From Erodium maritimum (lineage: Eukaryota; Streptophyta; Magnoliopsida; Geraniales; Geraniaceae): DNA of 64,000 nt. A model generated the notes under the pieces. The model was given only the letters and a program-made list of their open reading frames with translations. It did no database searches and was not told the origin of the DNA. The number at the start of each line of letters is the position of its first letter. Within the stretch, counting starts at the first letter, position 1. A program made the translations under genes and the position numbers. The stretch spans positions 28,003,730 through 28,067,729 of the forward strand of contig OY997592.1 of assembly GCA_963921825.1 (NCBI GenBank), in the 5' to 3' direction. Shown one piece after another: positions 43,978 to 57,200 of the stretch.

Positions 43978-45498
43978 CTAAGCTCGTAAACTCGGATTAG
44001 GTATCTGGTCCACGGTCGTACGAGCTATCTTCTCTCGGAACAATTCGGTTCTTGGTATTGGTTCTAGGGTCAGCGAGGCAAATCCCGGTGGTGGTGGTAG
44101 TTGATGCAACTCTCTTCTCCAATCGGTCTCGTAGGGCTGATCCGTTTTGGCAATCTTGAATTCCAAAAGGGAGTCCCCATAACGAGGAAATCCCGGGACC
44201 TCCCACTTACAATCCCTAACCATGTGGCCAATTCTGGCACAATTGAAACAGAAAGTAGGGAGCTTAGCATACGTGAGGATAACACGGACCAGCTCCGGGT
44301 AGTCTCGGAAGCTCATAATCATTGTACGCCAGAGAGGTCTCTTCACGTCCATCCAGAACCGGACATTCACAGTTCCGCCCCAGCACATACCCCACTGATC
44401 ACACAGGGTATCTACATGTTATCCTAGGGCTACTCCGATTGCCTCCTCGGTGGCCTTTGTACGGACAAGAGGTGGGATACCCCGAGCAAAGACCCAGATC
44501 TGGTACCTATCCAACCGAGGCAGGTCCCTAGACATGGGATCCAAGATCTCCCCGAGAAGAAACAGATGGACATGGAAACACCATGTTTCATTCTGGCGGA
44601 CCCAAGTCCTATCCGCGGATGACCGAAAGTAAAGAACCAAAATGCCCGGTTCGAGATCCTTGACGACCACCCCCGTCGCAGCGCGACCCCAAGCCCAAGT
44701 GAGGACCTCCAACACGAGTTCCTTCCGCGTTAGAATCAGAGCGGCTAGATGATCCACCAAGCCAAACTGAAGACGAGGGGTTTGGGGATCCGGCGGGTTG
44801 TAGGGCACCACCACCACGACCGCCTCCTCCTCTGTAAAGCAGCACGCCAAGAACCCCTTATGAATATCCCCTATAATGGAGGGGTGAGTAGGAGGGGTTG
44901 AGAACCCTCCATGCATGGTGGATGGGTTGGAAACCAGGACCTGTCTCAGATTAGTCCATCGGGCGCCCGGAGCCGGAGGAGACGAAGCCCGCGTAAGGAA
45001 GGATTGTGCCACTCCCGTCGGAAGTTCGAATATTAATGGCTCAACCCTATCCGCTGCCACTCCCAAGAGGAGAAACTTTGGGAAAGGTAGCTTCGGGATC
45101 GTCAAAGACAGACCCCAGGGAGGTTGCGCCTTGGTTGGCCTTCCCCGATTCGGCCTAGGGTTTCCCGGAAGCGACGTCATGGCTCTAGTCTCGAACACCA
45201 CCAGTGATTGCTCCTCGAGGCGAGGGGGAAGTGGCGATACAACTTCCGGAACAGAATAGGACGATGGTGAAGGAGGGTTTTGACGAGGTTTCCTCTCCTT
45301 CTTTTCTTGAATAGGCTTGACAAAACCCTTAGAGGGAGGAGAGGACATAACAAGAGGAGAGGGAGGAGCATCATCTGGGGATGGTGACCCCTCAACAGTA
45401 GGCGAGAGTGACATCAGAGCCGTTATGGTGGCAGAATGTGCAGGCGTAGACGACATAGAAAATCTAAGGCAAAGAGACAAATTCTCAGTAGTTAACAA
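43978..45498 (-). pseudogene. LINE ORF1 (DUF4283 plus zinc knuckle), one in-frame stop
   Basis: Nucleic-acid-binding protein of a plant L1-like retrotransposon. On the minus strand the frame runs from 45498 (likely true start MSSTPAHS about 14 codons in) through a Pro/Ser-rich N-terminus and a DUF4283-like region (YQIWVFARGIPPLVRT) to LPTFCFNCARIGHMVRDC, a CCHC zinc knuckle, ending at 43978. A single TAA at 44421-44419, after IGVALG, interrupts an otherwise continuous 507-codon frame; both sides are in phase. Endonuclease and reverse transcriptase (ORF2) are missing: Harbinger sequence starts right after the ORF1 stop, and no A-tail is visible there. Confidence 0.85.
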
Positions 45499-45504
45499 AA
45501 ATCC

Positions 45505-46160
45505 GATTTATTTATTTGATCGAAAATAAAGATATCATAACTTTAAAATGTTCGCAAAACTGCCAACACTTGAGTACATAAATAAAACTACAATGGAATT
45601 GAAAAAACAAGAATTGAATATTAAATTTGCTCTTGGACATAGAGGTTGATTGGACAGAAGAACTACGGTAGCATCCGTGGACACCGATACAGCACAAGCC
45701 AACCAAAGGGGCACTGATCGAGCAGATCTAGTGTGAATCTTTGTAGAGGTGGACCGATAACTCTCCCGGGATGTCAGCGTGTGTCGTCCTCCCTTGATTG
45801 ATACTGGTAGGGCTCCTAAACGCGATAGTGCTGACCCCGAACTGACACGGAAGAACCTTGTCGGCTTTCGGTGGAACCGTTGTCACCTTACATCCAGAGA
45901 GGCAGTAAAGCCGACCGACCCCTCCCTAGGCCCCTGAGGACTCATTCCTGGAGGCGAGGGTGCTTATAGCTGCCCGCCGCTGCAAATGAAGTCCCTCTTG
46001 ATCGTGTGGATGAGTCCCACCCGACCCTGATTCGATTGGGGATCAACCCGCTCTTCTGGTTCAGCGAACCCGAAGGCCCATCCATCGGACCCAGCCCAGC
46101 CATGATCCAAATTGATCCACTATGGATCTGCCGCTGACCTCCTCGGGCCCTCAGGCCAAC
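45505..46160 (-). mobile_element. LINE 3'-terminal fragment, homologous to 4340-4740
   Basis: On the minus strand the frame ending YKHPRLQE (stop near 45942) is followed by about 430 bp aligned with the LINE at 4390-4740 (shared ggaggacgacacacgctgac and ctgctcgatcagt), then an end tatctttattttcgatcaaa with an A-rich taaataaat. It lies directly upstream of the ORF1 start at 45498, so a LINE 3' end abuts the 5' end of another LINE. Its 5' side is cut by the Athila LTR at 46161. Confidence 0.65.
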
Positions 46161-47636
46161 TGATGTGGACGCAAAATGCATCGTTTTCGATGTTTTTTAA
46201 GCCCACATCTTAAGCTTTTCGGTCCCGCGATTAGGGTGTTTAATGCATTTCTTCCTCCTTTCGTGCAGTAGGCCTTGATTTTAGAGTTTCAAGTATTCAG
46301 AGCAATACAAGGGAATTTATAAGAATTTATGAGGCAAGGCAGACGTAGGACAGAAACCCGAATCAAGACGGAGCCGATACTCTTTGGATCCTCTAAGCCA
46401 CACGTCCCAGGTGGCAATCCGGGCTGGAATCAGGCCCGTTCTGGGCGGCCAAGCGGCCCGGTATCCAGCCCATTCCGGGTTCCTAGAAGGGGAAAAGTCC
46501 CGAGCTCTCTGATCTGATCCGGTCAAAGACCCGTTCCGTGCCGCTCAGAGGGCCGGTCAGAGACCCGTTCCGTGCCACCTAGAGGGTCGATCTGTGGCCC
46601 GTTCCGTGTCACGCTCCGGGCCGCGCGTACTCTAGCTGCTATTTTGAAACCCTTATATAAGGGATTAAAGACATATTTTGGGAGATATATGACTTTGGAG
46701 AGCAAAAAGGGGAGACTTGAAGAACTAGGGCTTGGAGCTTGTTGGAGAGAGGTGTCTTAGAGCAAAGATTGAAGCAAACTTTGATTTTCATTTCGTTATT
46801 TGGATATTGTGTATCAAACTCATTTACATTATGGTTATCTATAGTTTTTCTTCATCAATTTGCTTGTTCTTCTATTCCATCATGAGCTAAATTTCCATTG
46901 ATCTAGGGCTAGGGGAAGCAATATGATTAATTGATTCAATGGGTTTGTGGTTATTTTGTGCAATTTGTGTTTAGAATATTGTTTGCATAGTTTGGATTTA
47001 ATGTTTCATCAAATTGGCTATTTGATAGTTGATTAGGTTTTAGCATTCAACAATCGAGAGGTGAGAGTGACTAAAAGGACTAAGGATTATGCAACTCGGG
47101 TTAAAATCTAGTCTCTAGTATTGTTAGGTTAACACGAGTGCAACAACTATAGGCGTATAAACCTGAAAGTTAGAGGAGTTTATGAATCATAATGCGGTAT
47201 GTCTCACTACACCTGGATTAGAAATAACTAGGCGGTCAGATTATACTAGGGTCCTAATTCGATCGAGAGATGTTTAGGATCAGTTGAGAGATCTTCTATT
47301 GCCCTTAAACTTACCTTATTTGCACATCTAAACACAAACCTCTGCGAATTAATTGTCATATTGTAACCCCGTTAAAAATCCTAGATAACTTTTCCATTGA
47401 ATTTCACACACACTTCTTGTTTTGTTCTCACTTTACTTTAATTGTTTTTTCAACGGTTATTTCAATTTTCAAAACCAAAACCAACCATTTTCAAGAAACA
47501 AATTAATAACGGATTTTAAATCGAGTGACTGTGTTACGGCTCCCTTGGGTACAATAAATGGACTTAAAACCGATTTACTACTTGACGACCGGTGCGCTTG
47601 CCGTGCCCGTTTTGTGAGTTAATTCTCAGGGCGTCA
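46161..47636 (+). mobile_element. Athila-type gypsy 5' LTR
   Basis: About 1476 bp from tgatgtggacgcaaaatgca to cagggcgtca, located by the primer-binding site that follows. It contains a 34-bp-phased GC-rich array. The partner 3' LTR lies beyond the window. Confidence 0.75.
46435..46630. repeat. 34-bp-phased GC-rich repeat in the Athila LTR
   Basis: cccgtt-type phase points at 46435 and 46469, then cccgttccgtg at 46530, 46564 and 46598, each set at exact 34-bp spacing (with one 61-bp step between the sets). Confidence 0.7.
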
Positions 47637-47642
47637 AGTTAA

Positions 47643-47660
47643 TGGCGCCGTTGTCGGGGA
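47643..47660 (+). other. Athila primer-binding site (tRNA-Asp type)
   Basis: tggcgccgttgtcgggga, the characteristic Athila motif (usually TGGCGCCGTTGCCGGGGA). Confidence 0.9.
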
Positions 47661-47739
47661 GCAACTAAGGAAACACCTATATTTCTAATCTGTGTTGAGA
47701 CTGTTTCATTTGTTTTATTTTTATTTTGTTTTTATGCAC

Positions 47740-49150
47740 TTGCGATCTCACCAGTCTCCGAGTTTATTTTCTGCAGATCTTGAAGAGGTTGAGAGAAACG
47801 CTAGGCTACTGACAAAGGAGAGGAAAGCAGCTACAATGAGCCTCCCACCTAGGAACAACCCGAATAACCTGATCAATCAGCTGAGGCAATAGGGCACAAA
47901 GCACCACATCCACAACCTCCTGCTAGGAATCAACAAGCAATTCTGGGGCAGCAAGGAAACAATCTCCCTGCTATTGAAGCAACACCAAGACAAAGGGTGT
48001 TGATGGAGTATGGTACCCCCCTTTACTATAGGGGTGGATCGAGCATTGTGACCCCACCAGTTGCAGCCAACCAATTTAAGATTTATGGCTCACTCTTGAA
48101 TTTGCTGAAGAGTGACCCATTTCATGGGAATGTTCACGAGGATCCTTTGGACCATCTGACCGCATTCCTAGAAATCTGTGGCACATTCAAGACCAATGGA
48201 GTTACCAAAGAGGCAATACGGCTCATAGCTTTTCCTTTCTCATTGAAAGATAAAGCAAGTCATTGGATAAGGTCTTTACCAGTAGGAAGCATCAGAACCT
48301 GGGATCAGCTGGCCCTACTATTTTTGAACCAATATTTTCCTCCAAAGAAAACAGTGCAACTAAGAGCAGCAATAAATTCATTCAAACAACAAGGTGATGA
48401 ATCGTTGGTCGAGGCATGGGAAAGATTTTCAGGTTACCTGAGAAAATGTCCCCATTATGGAATCCCCTTGTGGTTATACATGCAGACTTTCTATGTTGGA
48501 TTGAATCCAGGAAGTCAAGCTCAGTTGGATTCAGCAGCGAGTGGGTCTTTTGTACAAAGAACACCAGAAAAAACTGTCGGACTCTTGAATTTGATGGTGT
48601 CCAACAATGCATGACACTCTGAGAGAGGACTGGTTCAAGGCACAGTAAATGCAATAGACTCCTCAATGATGCACAAGATAATGGAGTAGATGCAAATTAT
48701 GACACAAAAGGTAGATTAAATACAAATGCAGTTTGTTCACCCAGATCAATTGGCGATCCATCACAGGAAGAGACTACGAATTATTTGGGGAGCATGACCA
48801 AAGCCAAGTATGATCCTTTGACTAATGATCCATACTCGGCCACTTACAATCCAGGGTGGAAGAACCATCCCAATTTCTCATGGAAACCTCAGGGACAGAA
48901 TGCAACTCCCCCTGGTTATCCACAAAGACCTCAAGGGCAGAGTTATCAGCAAAGGAACCAGAATCAGCAATATCAACAAAATACCCAGAATGCCAATTCC
49001 CAAGAGCCTCCCTCAAGAATGGAAAAGATGATGCTCACTCTTTTGACTCAATTTGAAGAAAAGAATAAAAAAGATGAGGAAGGGAAAAAGATGACCAACT
49101 CTCGTTTGCAAGCTTTGGAGACCCAGATGGACAATTATCCCAAGCTATGA
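47740..49150 (+). pseudogene. Athila gag, broken
   Basis: Capsid/nucleocapsid precursor of the Athila element. The best block is 47997-48614: NQFKIYGSLLNLLKSDPFHG, then FPFSLKDKASHWIRSLP, WDQLALLFLNQYFPP, ESLVEAWERFSGYLRKCPHYG, WLYMQTFYVGL, all standard for Athila gag. After a stop at 48612 and about 170 bp of broken sequence, 48785-49150 holds a C-terminal part (YNPGWKNHPNFSWKPQ, Gln/Asn-rich). Upstream, 47740-47892 (ERNARLLTKERKAA) is an N-terminal fragment. Multiple stops make it non-functional. Confidence 0.88.
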
Positions 49151-49606
49151 ACTTGAGGGCACTTGGAAGCCTACCCATCAATACTGAGAAGAATCCTAGG
49201 GAAGGAGATCATGCAATAGCTTTAAGGTTCGCGAAGCAGCTAGAAGGACTTGTGGCAGAAAAGAAACCAGAAGTGGCGAAGACTCCAAAGCAAGAAGACA
49301 ATATTGGGGAACCGTAACAAAATGTAAGCTCAGAGCCTACTAAGGATCAAAGGCCCGCCAAAGGTAAGAAGGTAAGAGAGTCCTTGGTTGAGACATAAAC
49401 TAGGACTCCACCTCTTCCTTTTCCATCTGTATGCAAGAAAAATAAATTAGATGAGCAATATTCTAAATTTCTGAACATGTTTAGGAAGTTAGAAATTAAT
49501 ATCCTTTTTCTTGATGCTATACAAAGTATCCCACTTTATGCTAAATTACTTAAAGATATTATTACTAATAAGAGAAAATTAGGGGAACATGAGACAGTGA
49601 ATCTTA
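49151..49606 (+). other. Athila gag-pol linker, degenerate
   Basis: About 450 bp between gag and protease, Lys/Glu-rich in translation with several stops; no separate feature. Confidence 0.5.
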
Positions 49607-50960
49607 GTGAAGAATGTTCTGCAATATTACTCAACAAGTTACCCCCCTAAACTTAAAGACCTAGGTAGTTTCACCTTGCCATGTGAGATGGATAAAATAT
49701 CTTTTGCTAGAGCACTATGTGACTTAGGAGCGAGCATAAATTTGATGCCCTTATCCGTCTTTAGGAAATTGGGATTAGGAGAGGAACCTAAACCAACATC
49801 AGTAACCCTACAATTAACATATAGATCTATAAAATATCCGAGAGTGTTATTGACGATGTGTTGGTTAAGGTAAACAAATTTATCTTTCCTACTGATTTTG
49901 TAATCTTGGATATGGCTTAGTAATATGAGATTCCTCTAATATTAGGTAGGACATTTTTTGCCACAGCCCGAGCCCTTATAGATGTGGAACAAGGTAAATT
50001 AACCTTGAGATATGGCCAGGAAGAAGTTGTATATAATGTGTTTAAATCTATGAAGCATGCTAGTCTTGATAATACATGTTTAAGAATCGATGCTTATGAT
50101 CATGTTATTCAAGAGAATTTTAATGTTTATGGATTTGACACTCCTCTTGAAGCATGTTTAGTTGAAAATATTAATGAACTATGTGCGTCCTCACAAGAAG
50201 GTGTAAATGAAGTGATCCAGATGTTGGAGGCTTGTCCACCTTGGAAGACTCGCAACAACCCCATATTTCTCGCATTGGAAACAACTTCAGGGCCAAAATT
50301 GAAGCCCTCAATTGAACAAGCCCCAGAACTTGAATTGAAAACCCTTCCTGATTCTCTTAAATATGTATTTTTGAATGACAATAATACTTTGCCTGTAATA
50401 ATTTATGCTGCTTTGTCATCTCTACAGGAAGAAAAGCTAATGAGAATTCTAAAGGGGCACAAAAAGGCATTTGGATGGATCATTGCAGATATTCAAGGGA
50501 TAAGTCCAGCCACATGCATGCACAAGATCCTCATGGAAGATGATCACAAGCAGAGTGTGCAACATCAAAGAAGACTAAACCCGCTGATGCAAGAAGTAGT
50601 GAAAAAGGAGGTAATCAAGCTCCTAGATGCAGGTATCATCTATCCTATCTCTGATACTGCATGGGTTAGTCCAGTTCAGTATGTGCCTAAAAGTGGGGAA
50701 TTACAATACTAAAAAAATGATAATAATGAATTAATCCCAACTAGGACCGTTACAAGGTGGAGAGTATGCATTGATTATAGAAAATTAAATGATGCCACCC
50801 GTAAGGACCATTTTCCCCTACCTTTTATTGACAAAATGTTAGAGAGATTAGCAGGACATGACTATTATTTCTTTTTAGATGGATATAATGGGTATAACCA
50901 AATTGCCATAGACCCTAAAGACCAAGAGAAAACTACTTTTACTTGTCCGTATGATACATT
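49607..50960 (+). pseudogene. Athila protease and N-terminal reverse transcriptase, broken
   Basis: The protease region shows PPKLKDLGSFTLPCEMDK and ALCDLGASINLMPLSVFRKL (aspartic protease DLGAS) at 49607-49873. After stops near 49860-49920, 49984-50712 continues VEQGKLTLRYGQEEVVYNVF into the reverse transcriptase N-terminus (MQEVVKKEVIKLLDAGIIYP, WVSPVQYVPK). A stop at 50710-50712 is followed by WRVCIDYRKLNDATRKDHFP and YYFFLDGYNGYNQIAIDP, ending CPYDTF where Copia-3 is inserted. The enzyme continues at 59716. Confidence 0.9.
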
Positions 50961-52638
50961 TGTTAGCCTCGGTGCCCGTAGTCCGATCGTAAATGTCCAA
51001 TTTTAATTATCATCGTTGGCAATATAAATAAAGCGGCTTTTATATTACTTAAGTGTTGGAGTAATATGTCATTTGTGTTTCCGATCTGTGCCCACCATGC
51101 GAATAGAACCATAGATCAGAATGGATCACACTCGATGAGGTCCCTAGTCAATAGTCTTCGCTGGAAGCGACTAGTATGAAATTGACTCTTGATGGCTTAC
51201 GTTCTATTAGCCATAGGAAAGGGTTCCGGAGTCTGATCATAAACATCATGTGGGACATGATGTTGGACGACCCGACCTGAATATGTTCCATAGATTAAGT
51301 CATGAACATGTTCAGAGTCGTAGCTTGTCAGGTATCCTTAGACGGAGGAGTCTATATGATTGCTATGCAATAAACAACCAAGTTTGACCTGAAAGCCCAG
51401 CGTTGCACCGTGACTAGGCTTCCATAACGGGCAAGATTGGCTTGGGGAATGACTGCATGAGTGACATGATAGACGGCTAAGGGATTTATCCCTCATACTA
51501 CGGTATGGGAAAGATATCTGGTTCACGGCCACTTGATCGAGAGTGACTGACAAGAAAGCATGGCCATGCACATGATACTGGGTATCATAAGGTCAGTCAT
51601 CTCACATATCAAGGAACATGGATTGAGGATAATAAGGATGACGACTCTATGCCTTATCTCAATCCGGATATCGGTGATAAAGGGATAATGACAAGGACGA
51701 CGAAAAGGTCAGAATCGACAGGGCGCGATTCGTTATGCAGGGTCGGGAAACACTGAGTCTCGTCAGTTGCCACTTTGGTAAGATCAAGTAAAATGAGATT
51801 TTACGTTGATCTTACCGACATGCATAGACCTAAGGGTCACACCGACAATTTGATACTCGATAAGAACATGACGAACCTAAGTTGGAGGGAATTGTGGCGG
51901 GGATCGCCATAGTGGACCGGCTAGCATATTAAGCTCGACATGGGCTCTCTTGGAGAGGCCCATGGCCGGCCCATATAGGCTAGGCCCAACAAAGACTTAA
52001 GTCATTAGATGACAATTAGTCTTGTTGACCAAATTTGGGTGGGACCCAATTTCCACTAAACTAATAAACTAGGTAGTTTATTAGCTCCACCTAGCATCTT
52101 GGCATGGACACTTGTCTTAAGTTGAGAGTTAAGCGATTCCACTTAACTAAGCATGCAAGAGAGGTTGGAGTAGACAACATGCAAGTGTAGAGAATTAGAG
52201 AGAGAGTCTTTTTCTTCTTCCTCTACCTTGGCCAAACCCCCTCCAAGCTTCAAGGTTGGTTTTCATGTTCTTGAGTCATCAAACTCAAGAACTGCGTTGG
52301 CTTTGATCCCGTTAAGGATACGTAGGCGTCCAAGGGGCTCAAGCGATTCAAAGTTGGGTGTTCTTGAACCAATTTCGGACAAGTAGAGGGTGCTGATTTT
52401 CAGCACAATTTTGTCCGACCAGTCACTTTGAGGAGCTCAAAGTTGGGATTTGAGTTTCAACGGTTTGTTTTCGAGATACACCAGTTGCAAGATGAGGCAC
52501 TTGCAAAGGTGATGTTCACATTCCTTTGCTGAATTTTCAGACTTGTTCTTCATATTTGGTAGATTCATCTCGATTGTTTGGTGGTTAATCTTCCGCTGCA
52601 TTTTGTGTTTAACATGTCCACGACATCGAGACCCAACA
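50961..52638 (+). mobile_element. Copia-3 5' LTR
   Basis: 1678 bp from tgttagcctcggtgcccg to gagacccaaca, directly after the ACATT target site (50956-50960). Related to but well diverged from the Copia-1 LTR. Confidence 0.92.
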
Positions 52639-52639
52639 G

Positions 52640-52651
52640 TGGTATCAGAGC
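52640..52651 (+). other. Copia-3 primer-binding site
   Basis: TGGTATCAGAGC (initiator tRNA-Met type) one base after the LTR end. Confidence 0.9.
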
Positions 52652-54277
52652 ATGGCTACCAACGGGAAAAACAAGAGCTGAAATTTTCAGTTTTGGTGCT
52701 GGAAATTTTGAAGTGCTTGCTGGTTTTTTATTTAAAGTGCTTAAATTTAAATATGCATGTTAGCTTCTTAATTTCATGTTTTTGCATATATGGATGTATG
52801 CTTGATTGATAACATGATTTAATTTCTTGCATGTGGATATTATGCATGAAATTGGTGATTTTCGAAATAAAATCAAATCTGATTTTCTTGGACAAAGTTT
52901 AATTTTCGGGGTCACGAGACCAGGACTCTCGGGGAGCCGATCCCGTGACCGGATGGGGCTTCGTTGGACGGAGCTAGGCCGAGTCGTGACTATTGGATAG
53001 TCGAAACGCCGGGGCTAAACCATTTGGAGAATTACGACGAGTTTGGAACCGTCATAATGAACCACAAAATTAAACGTTCGGAAAATTCATTTTTGAAACC
53101 GGTTTCGATAAACCGTGTAATAATTTTCGAAACTTGGAAGCTAACTAAAATCAGTCATATCTCGGTTTTTGATAACACGTTGTATGATGTGATGATTATG
53201 CTTGGTGCACGTTATTAAGCTCCGGGTAGTTTTATCGCTTTTCTCGGACTGTGTGCCGATAGTGTTAGCGTGTAACTATTCTTCTAAAGGTGTGGTCGTC
53301 GTACCACTTGTTTGTAATAATTATTATTTCCCGACCTGCGAGTCGTGTATTTTATTGTAACCGTTATTGCCAGCTTGGAGACAAACGAGCTCAAGAGGCG
53401 AGTGGGAGACCGCATGAAACGGCTCGGAGCAGATGGGCGTCAAGGGGCGAGTGGGAGGCCCACGTCGTCAGCTTGAAGTCAAGATTGCTCAAGACCGGGT
53501 TGGGAATAGTTTAGGGGGCTTTGACATGCACGTCTTTATGCTTGATGCTTGGTTTAAATTATGCATGATTGTATGGTTAGAATGCATGCTTAGATTTAAA
53601 CTTTCAAGCAAATCACCTCACATGCAAAGATAAAATTGGTTTTAATCGTTTTCTTGTGAACCCTTGAACCGTCTTTACATTGGATGTAGTAGACGAGTTC
53701 GAAGGAAGAATTACATTGGATGTAATTGGAGACGTCATTACATTTGGAATGTAGTTGACGTTCTCATCGCATCAATGATGTGCCAATCGTTCAAACACGA
53801 CAAGACAAGTAAAAACGGGTCATTTCAGATACCTCCCAGTTTATCAACAACTTCCTACTTCCTCGACCTATGGGTGTCGTGCGCCTTAACGGAGCATCCA
53901 TAGGAAGGCGTTGTAGTAAGTTTGGTCAGCATATGTGGGTGTCGTGTGCCTTAGCGGAGCACCTACATAGTGACAGACCATCGTTGAAAACTGGTGGACC
54001 CGACTACGATTCTCAGCCAGAGGTTGAGCTAGGGTATCATATAGGGTAAGCCGTGTACTCAAGTACATACCCTAGCCAAGAGTCACATTGGATGTGATCG
54101 GATGGAGTCTGTCCTACATAGCTCGGTTGAGTGGTGAGCCTTAGTTCAGCTTAATCGAGTGAATCAAGGTTCTTGGTTCAAGATTCTATAGGTTTAGAAT
54201 CGCCTGTCGGTGTTTGCACTCGATCTTCTTAATTTATTCAGATTACTGATTAAATTCACTTTGTCATGTAGATCAAA
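52652..54277 (+). other. Copia-3 non-coding leader
   Basis: Related to the Copia-1 family leader (shares the paired gggtgtcgtg phrase near 53873 and 53938). No coding domain. Confidence 0.7.
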
Positions 54278-57200
54278 ATGGCTAACACATCAGCGAACAC
54301 TGGTAGTTTGTCGCTTAAAATCATACTTGACGGGGTCAAGCTTAATGGGACAAACTATCTGGACTGGTACAGAGTTTTGAGGATAGTCCTCAAACTCTAA
54401 ACGCAAAAGGACATATCCTTGATAAGGCTATCCCTTATGTCCAGAAAATGAAGGGGCATCTCGAACATCTTAATTGACTGGGTCTTAAGATAGTGTCGGA
54501 GATAACGACAGACATGGGTCTGCGCTCACTTCCTCGTGTATATGATGAGTTCATCGTGATCTATCATATGCACGATATGGACAAGACCAAGTCAGAGTTA
54601 CATGGCACGTTTGTAACTGCTGAGAAGAATATCAGGGATCTAGGATCCACGGATATTCTGATGGTCAGAAAGGGATCCAGTTTCGGGAGAGAAACTGGTA
54701 GTGGCAAGGGCAAGGCCCCTGTGCACTTGGCGAGAAAGATGAAGACACACGATCGCTCCTAACCCTCCAAGGACCGGGGGTCCTCAAGGAAGGCTAAGGA
54801 GGATAAGATTGTCTTCTTCTACTGCCAGAAGCCTGATCATTGGATTCGGAATTGCGGGAAAAACCAGGATGATTTAAAGAAGGGCAATGGGACTGTGCCA
54901 TCTTTAGGTATTAACCTAATAGAGCTACATCTCGCTACTTCCAAAGATTCATGGGTATTGGATACCAAGGGTGAATCTCACATACGCACTAACGTGTAGT
55001 GGTTGGAAGTTAGGAGATGATTGGAGAAGAACAAATTGGACCTCAGAGTGGACAATAAGTAAGGGTTGTAGCGACTGTTGTAGGATCCATGGGTCTTCAT
55101 CATCCAAATAGCCTTGTTGTGTTTTGAAAAATATATTGCATACCTATTAGGGTCATTATATCTGTATCCGTGTTAGACACCGAAGGATATAATATGGATA
55201 TTGGAAATTAGATTTTCAATATTCTATGCAATGATATGTTTAAAACAAACATGGTCGGAGGATTGTACATATTGGATATGGTGACAATGCCTCAAGCTCT
55301 GTTTATAAGGTTGATACCAAAAGGTCTAAATCCAATAATTTAGACCATACTCTGTTAAGGCACTGTCATTTAGGTCTCATAATCAAGAAACGCATATCAG
55401 CACTTCACAAGTGCGGACATTGAGGTCCATTCGAATTTCATTCGAATAATAAATGCAAGGCTTGTTTGTTGAGCAAAATGACTAAAGCGCCCTTCACCGA
55501 TCGCGGTGAAAGGGCGGGTGAATTATTGGGGTGATACACTCGGATGTGTGTAGACCAATAAGTTCGCTTGCCAAAAGGGGTTTTAGCTACTTTGTCACAT
55601 TTACTGATGGTTGCAGTAAATATGATTATGTCTATTCGATCAGACATAAGTCTAAAACTTTTGATAAATTCAAAGAGTTCAAGACTGAAGTAGAAAACTA
55701 GCTCGGGAAAAGTATTAAGGCTCTTCGATTGGATTGAGGAGGAGAATACTTAACTACAGAGTTTTTAGATCATCTAAGAGAGAATGGGATCCTTCGGAAT
55801 AGACTCCTCCCGGGACACCGTAGTTGAGAGGTGTAGCCGAACGGAGAAATCAGACATTGTTGGACAATGGTCTGATCCATGATCATTTGGACTGATCTCC
55901 CTATCTCTTTCTGGGGTTATGCTCTGGAGACGGTCGTATTCATTTTGAATCGGGCTCCTACGAAGGCTGTGGAAGGGACACCATTTGAGAAATGGCACGG
56001 GAGGAAGCCCGTTTTGTCCTTCCTAAAGATTTGGGGTTGCGAGGCTTATGTGAAGCAGTTAGTTCACAGTAAGCTCGAACCAGGATCTGATAAATGCACC
56101 TTCGTGGGGTATCCCAAGGAAACAAAGGGATATTACTTCTACAAACCCAGTGAGAACATGGTGTTCGTCACTCGGATGCGGTCTTTGTGCAAAGGAAATT
56201 TTTTGTTTTCAAAGATGTCAGTGGGAGGAATGTACATCTAGAGGGAGTTCAAGATGGTACAGATGCCTCTGAACCACATGACAACCCAGTAGAGGAGCTT
56301 GAAGTGGTCATAGAGCAAGAACCAATTCCCATAACAATTCCTAAACGTCCAAGGCAACCTGAAAGATTAGTCACCCACCCTAGGAATATGGTTGTTTTGT
56401 ATCTGGAGGTGACAGTGAGCTAATGGTGGATCGTGAGGATCCAACCACCTTTTCAGGAAGCCGTAAATGGGCCCGACTCCGAGTTATGTCTGGGAGCCGT
56501 AAGGGAGGAAATGCAATCCATGTCGGATAACCAAGTCTAGCAACTGGTTGATCCCATCGATGGTGTGAGGACCATCAGATGCAAATAGATCTTCAAGGTG
56601 AAGATGGACATGGATGGAAAGCCTCTGACCTACAAAGCCCGACTGGTTGCAAAAGGTTATAGGCGGATCCTGTGGATTGATTATGCGGATACCTTCTCAC
56701 CAGTGGCTATGGTCAAATCTATCTAGATTCTTCTTGACATGGTCTCGTATTTTGATTACGAGATATGGCAAGTGGATGTCAAAACCGCTTACGGGAATTT
56801 GACTGAAGACGTTTTATGTCACAGCCCGAAGGTTTTGATGATCCGAAGAATAAGGGATAGATTTATAAGTTGTTAAAATCAATTTGTGGATTGAAACAAG
56901 CTTCTCGGAGTTGGAAATCTTAGTTTTGATGAAGCTGTAATTGGATTCGGCTTTGTCAAGAACGAAGATGACCCTTGCGTTTATAAGAAGGCTAGTGGGA
57001 GTAAGATTGCCTTTCTGGTGCTTTATGTCGATGACATACTATTTTATCGGAATCGACGTCCCTGTTTTAAACGAGACCAAAAGCTTGGAGGGGACGTGTT
57101 TCGCGATGGACTTAGGCGAGTCTGCTTATATCTTAGGGATTAAGATATATAGAGATCGCACCAAGAGGGTCTTGGGATTAAGTCAGAGCACCTATGAGAA

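Noticed and set aside
44101-45259. Plus-strand frames opposite LINE ORF1
   Set aside because: Shadows of the minus-strand ORF1, whose zinc knuckle is unambiguous.
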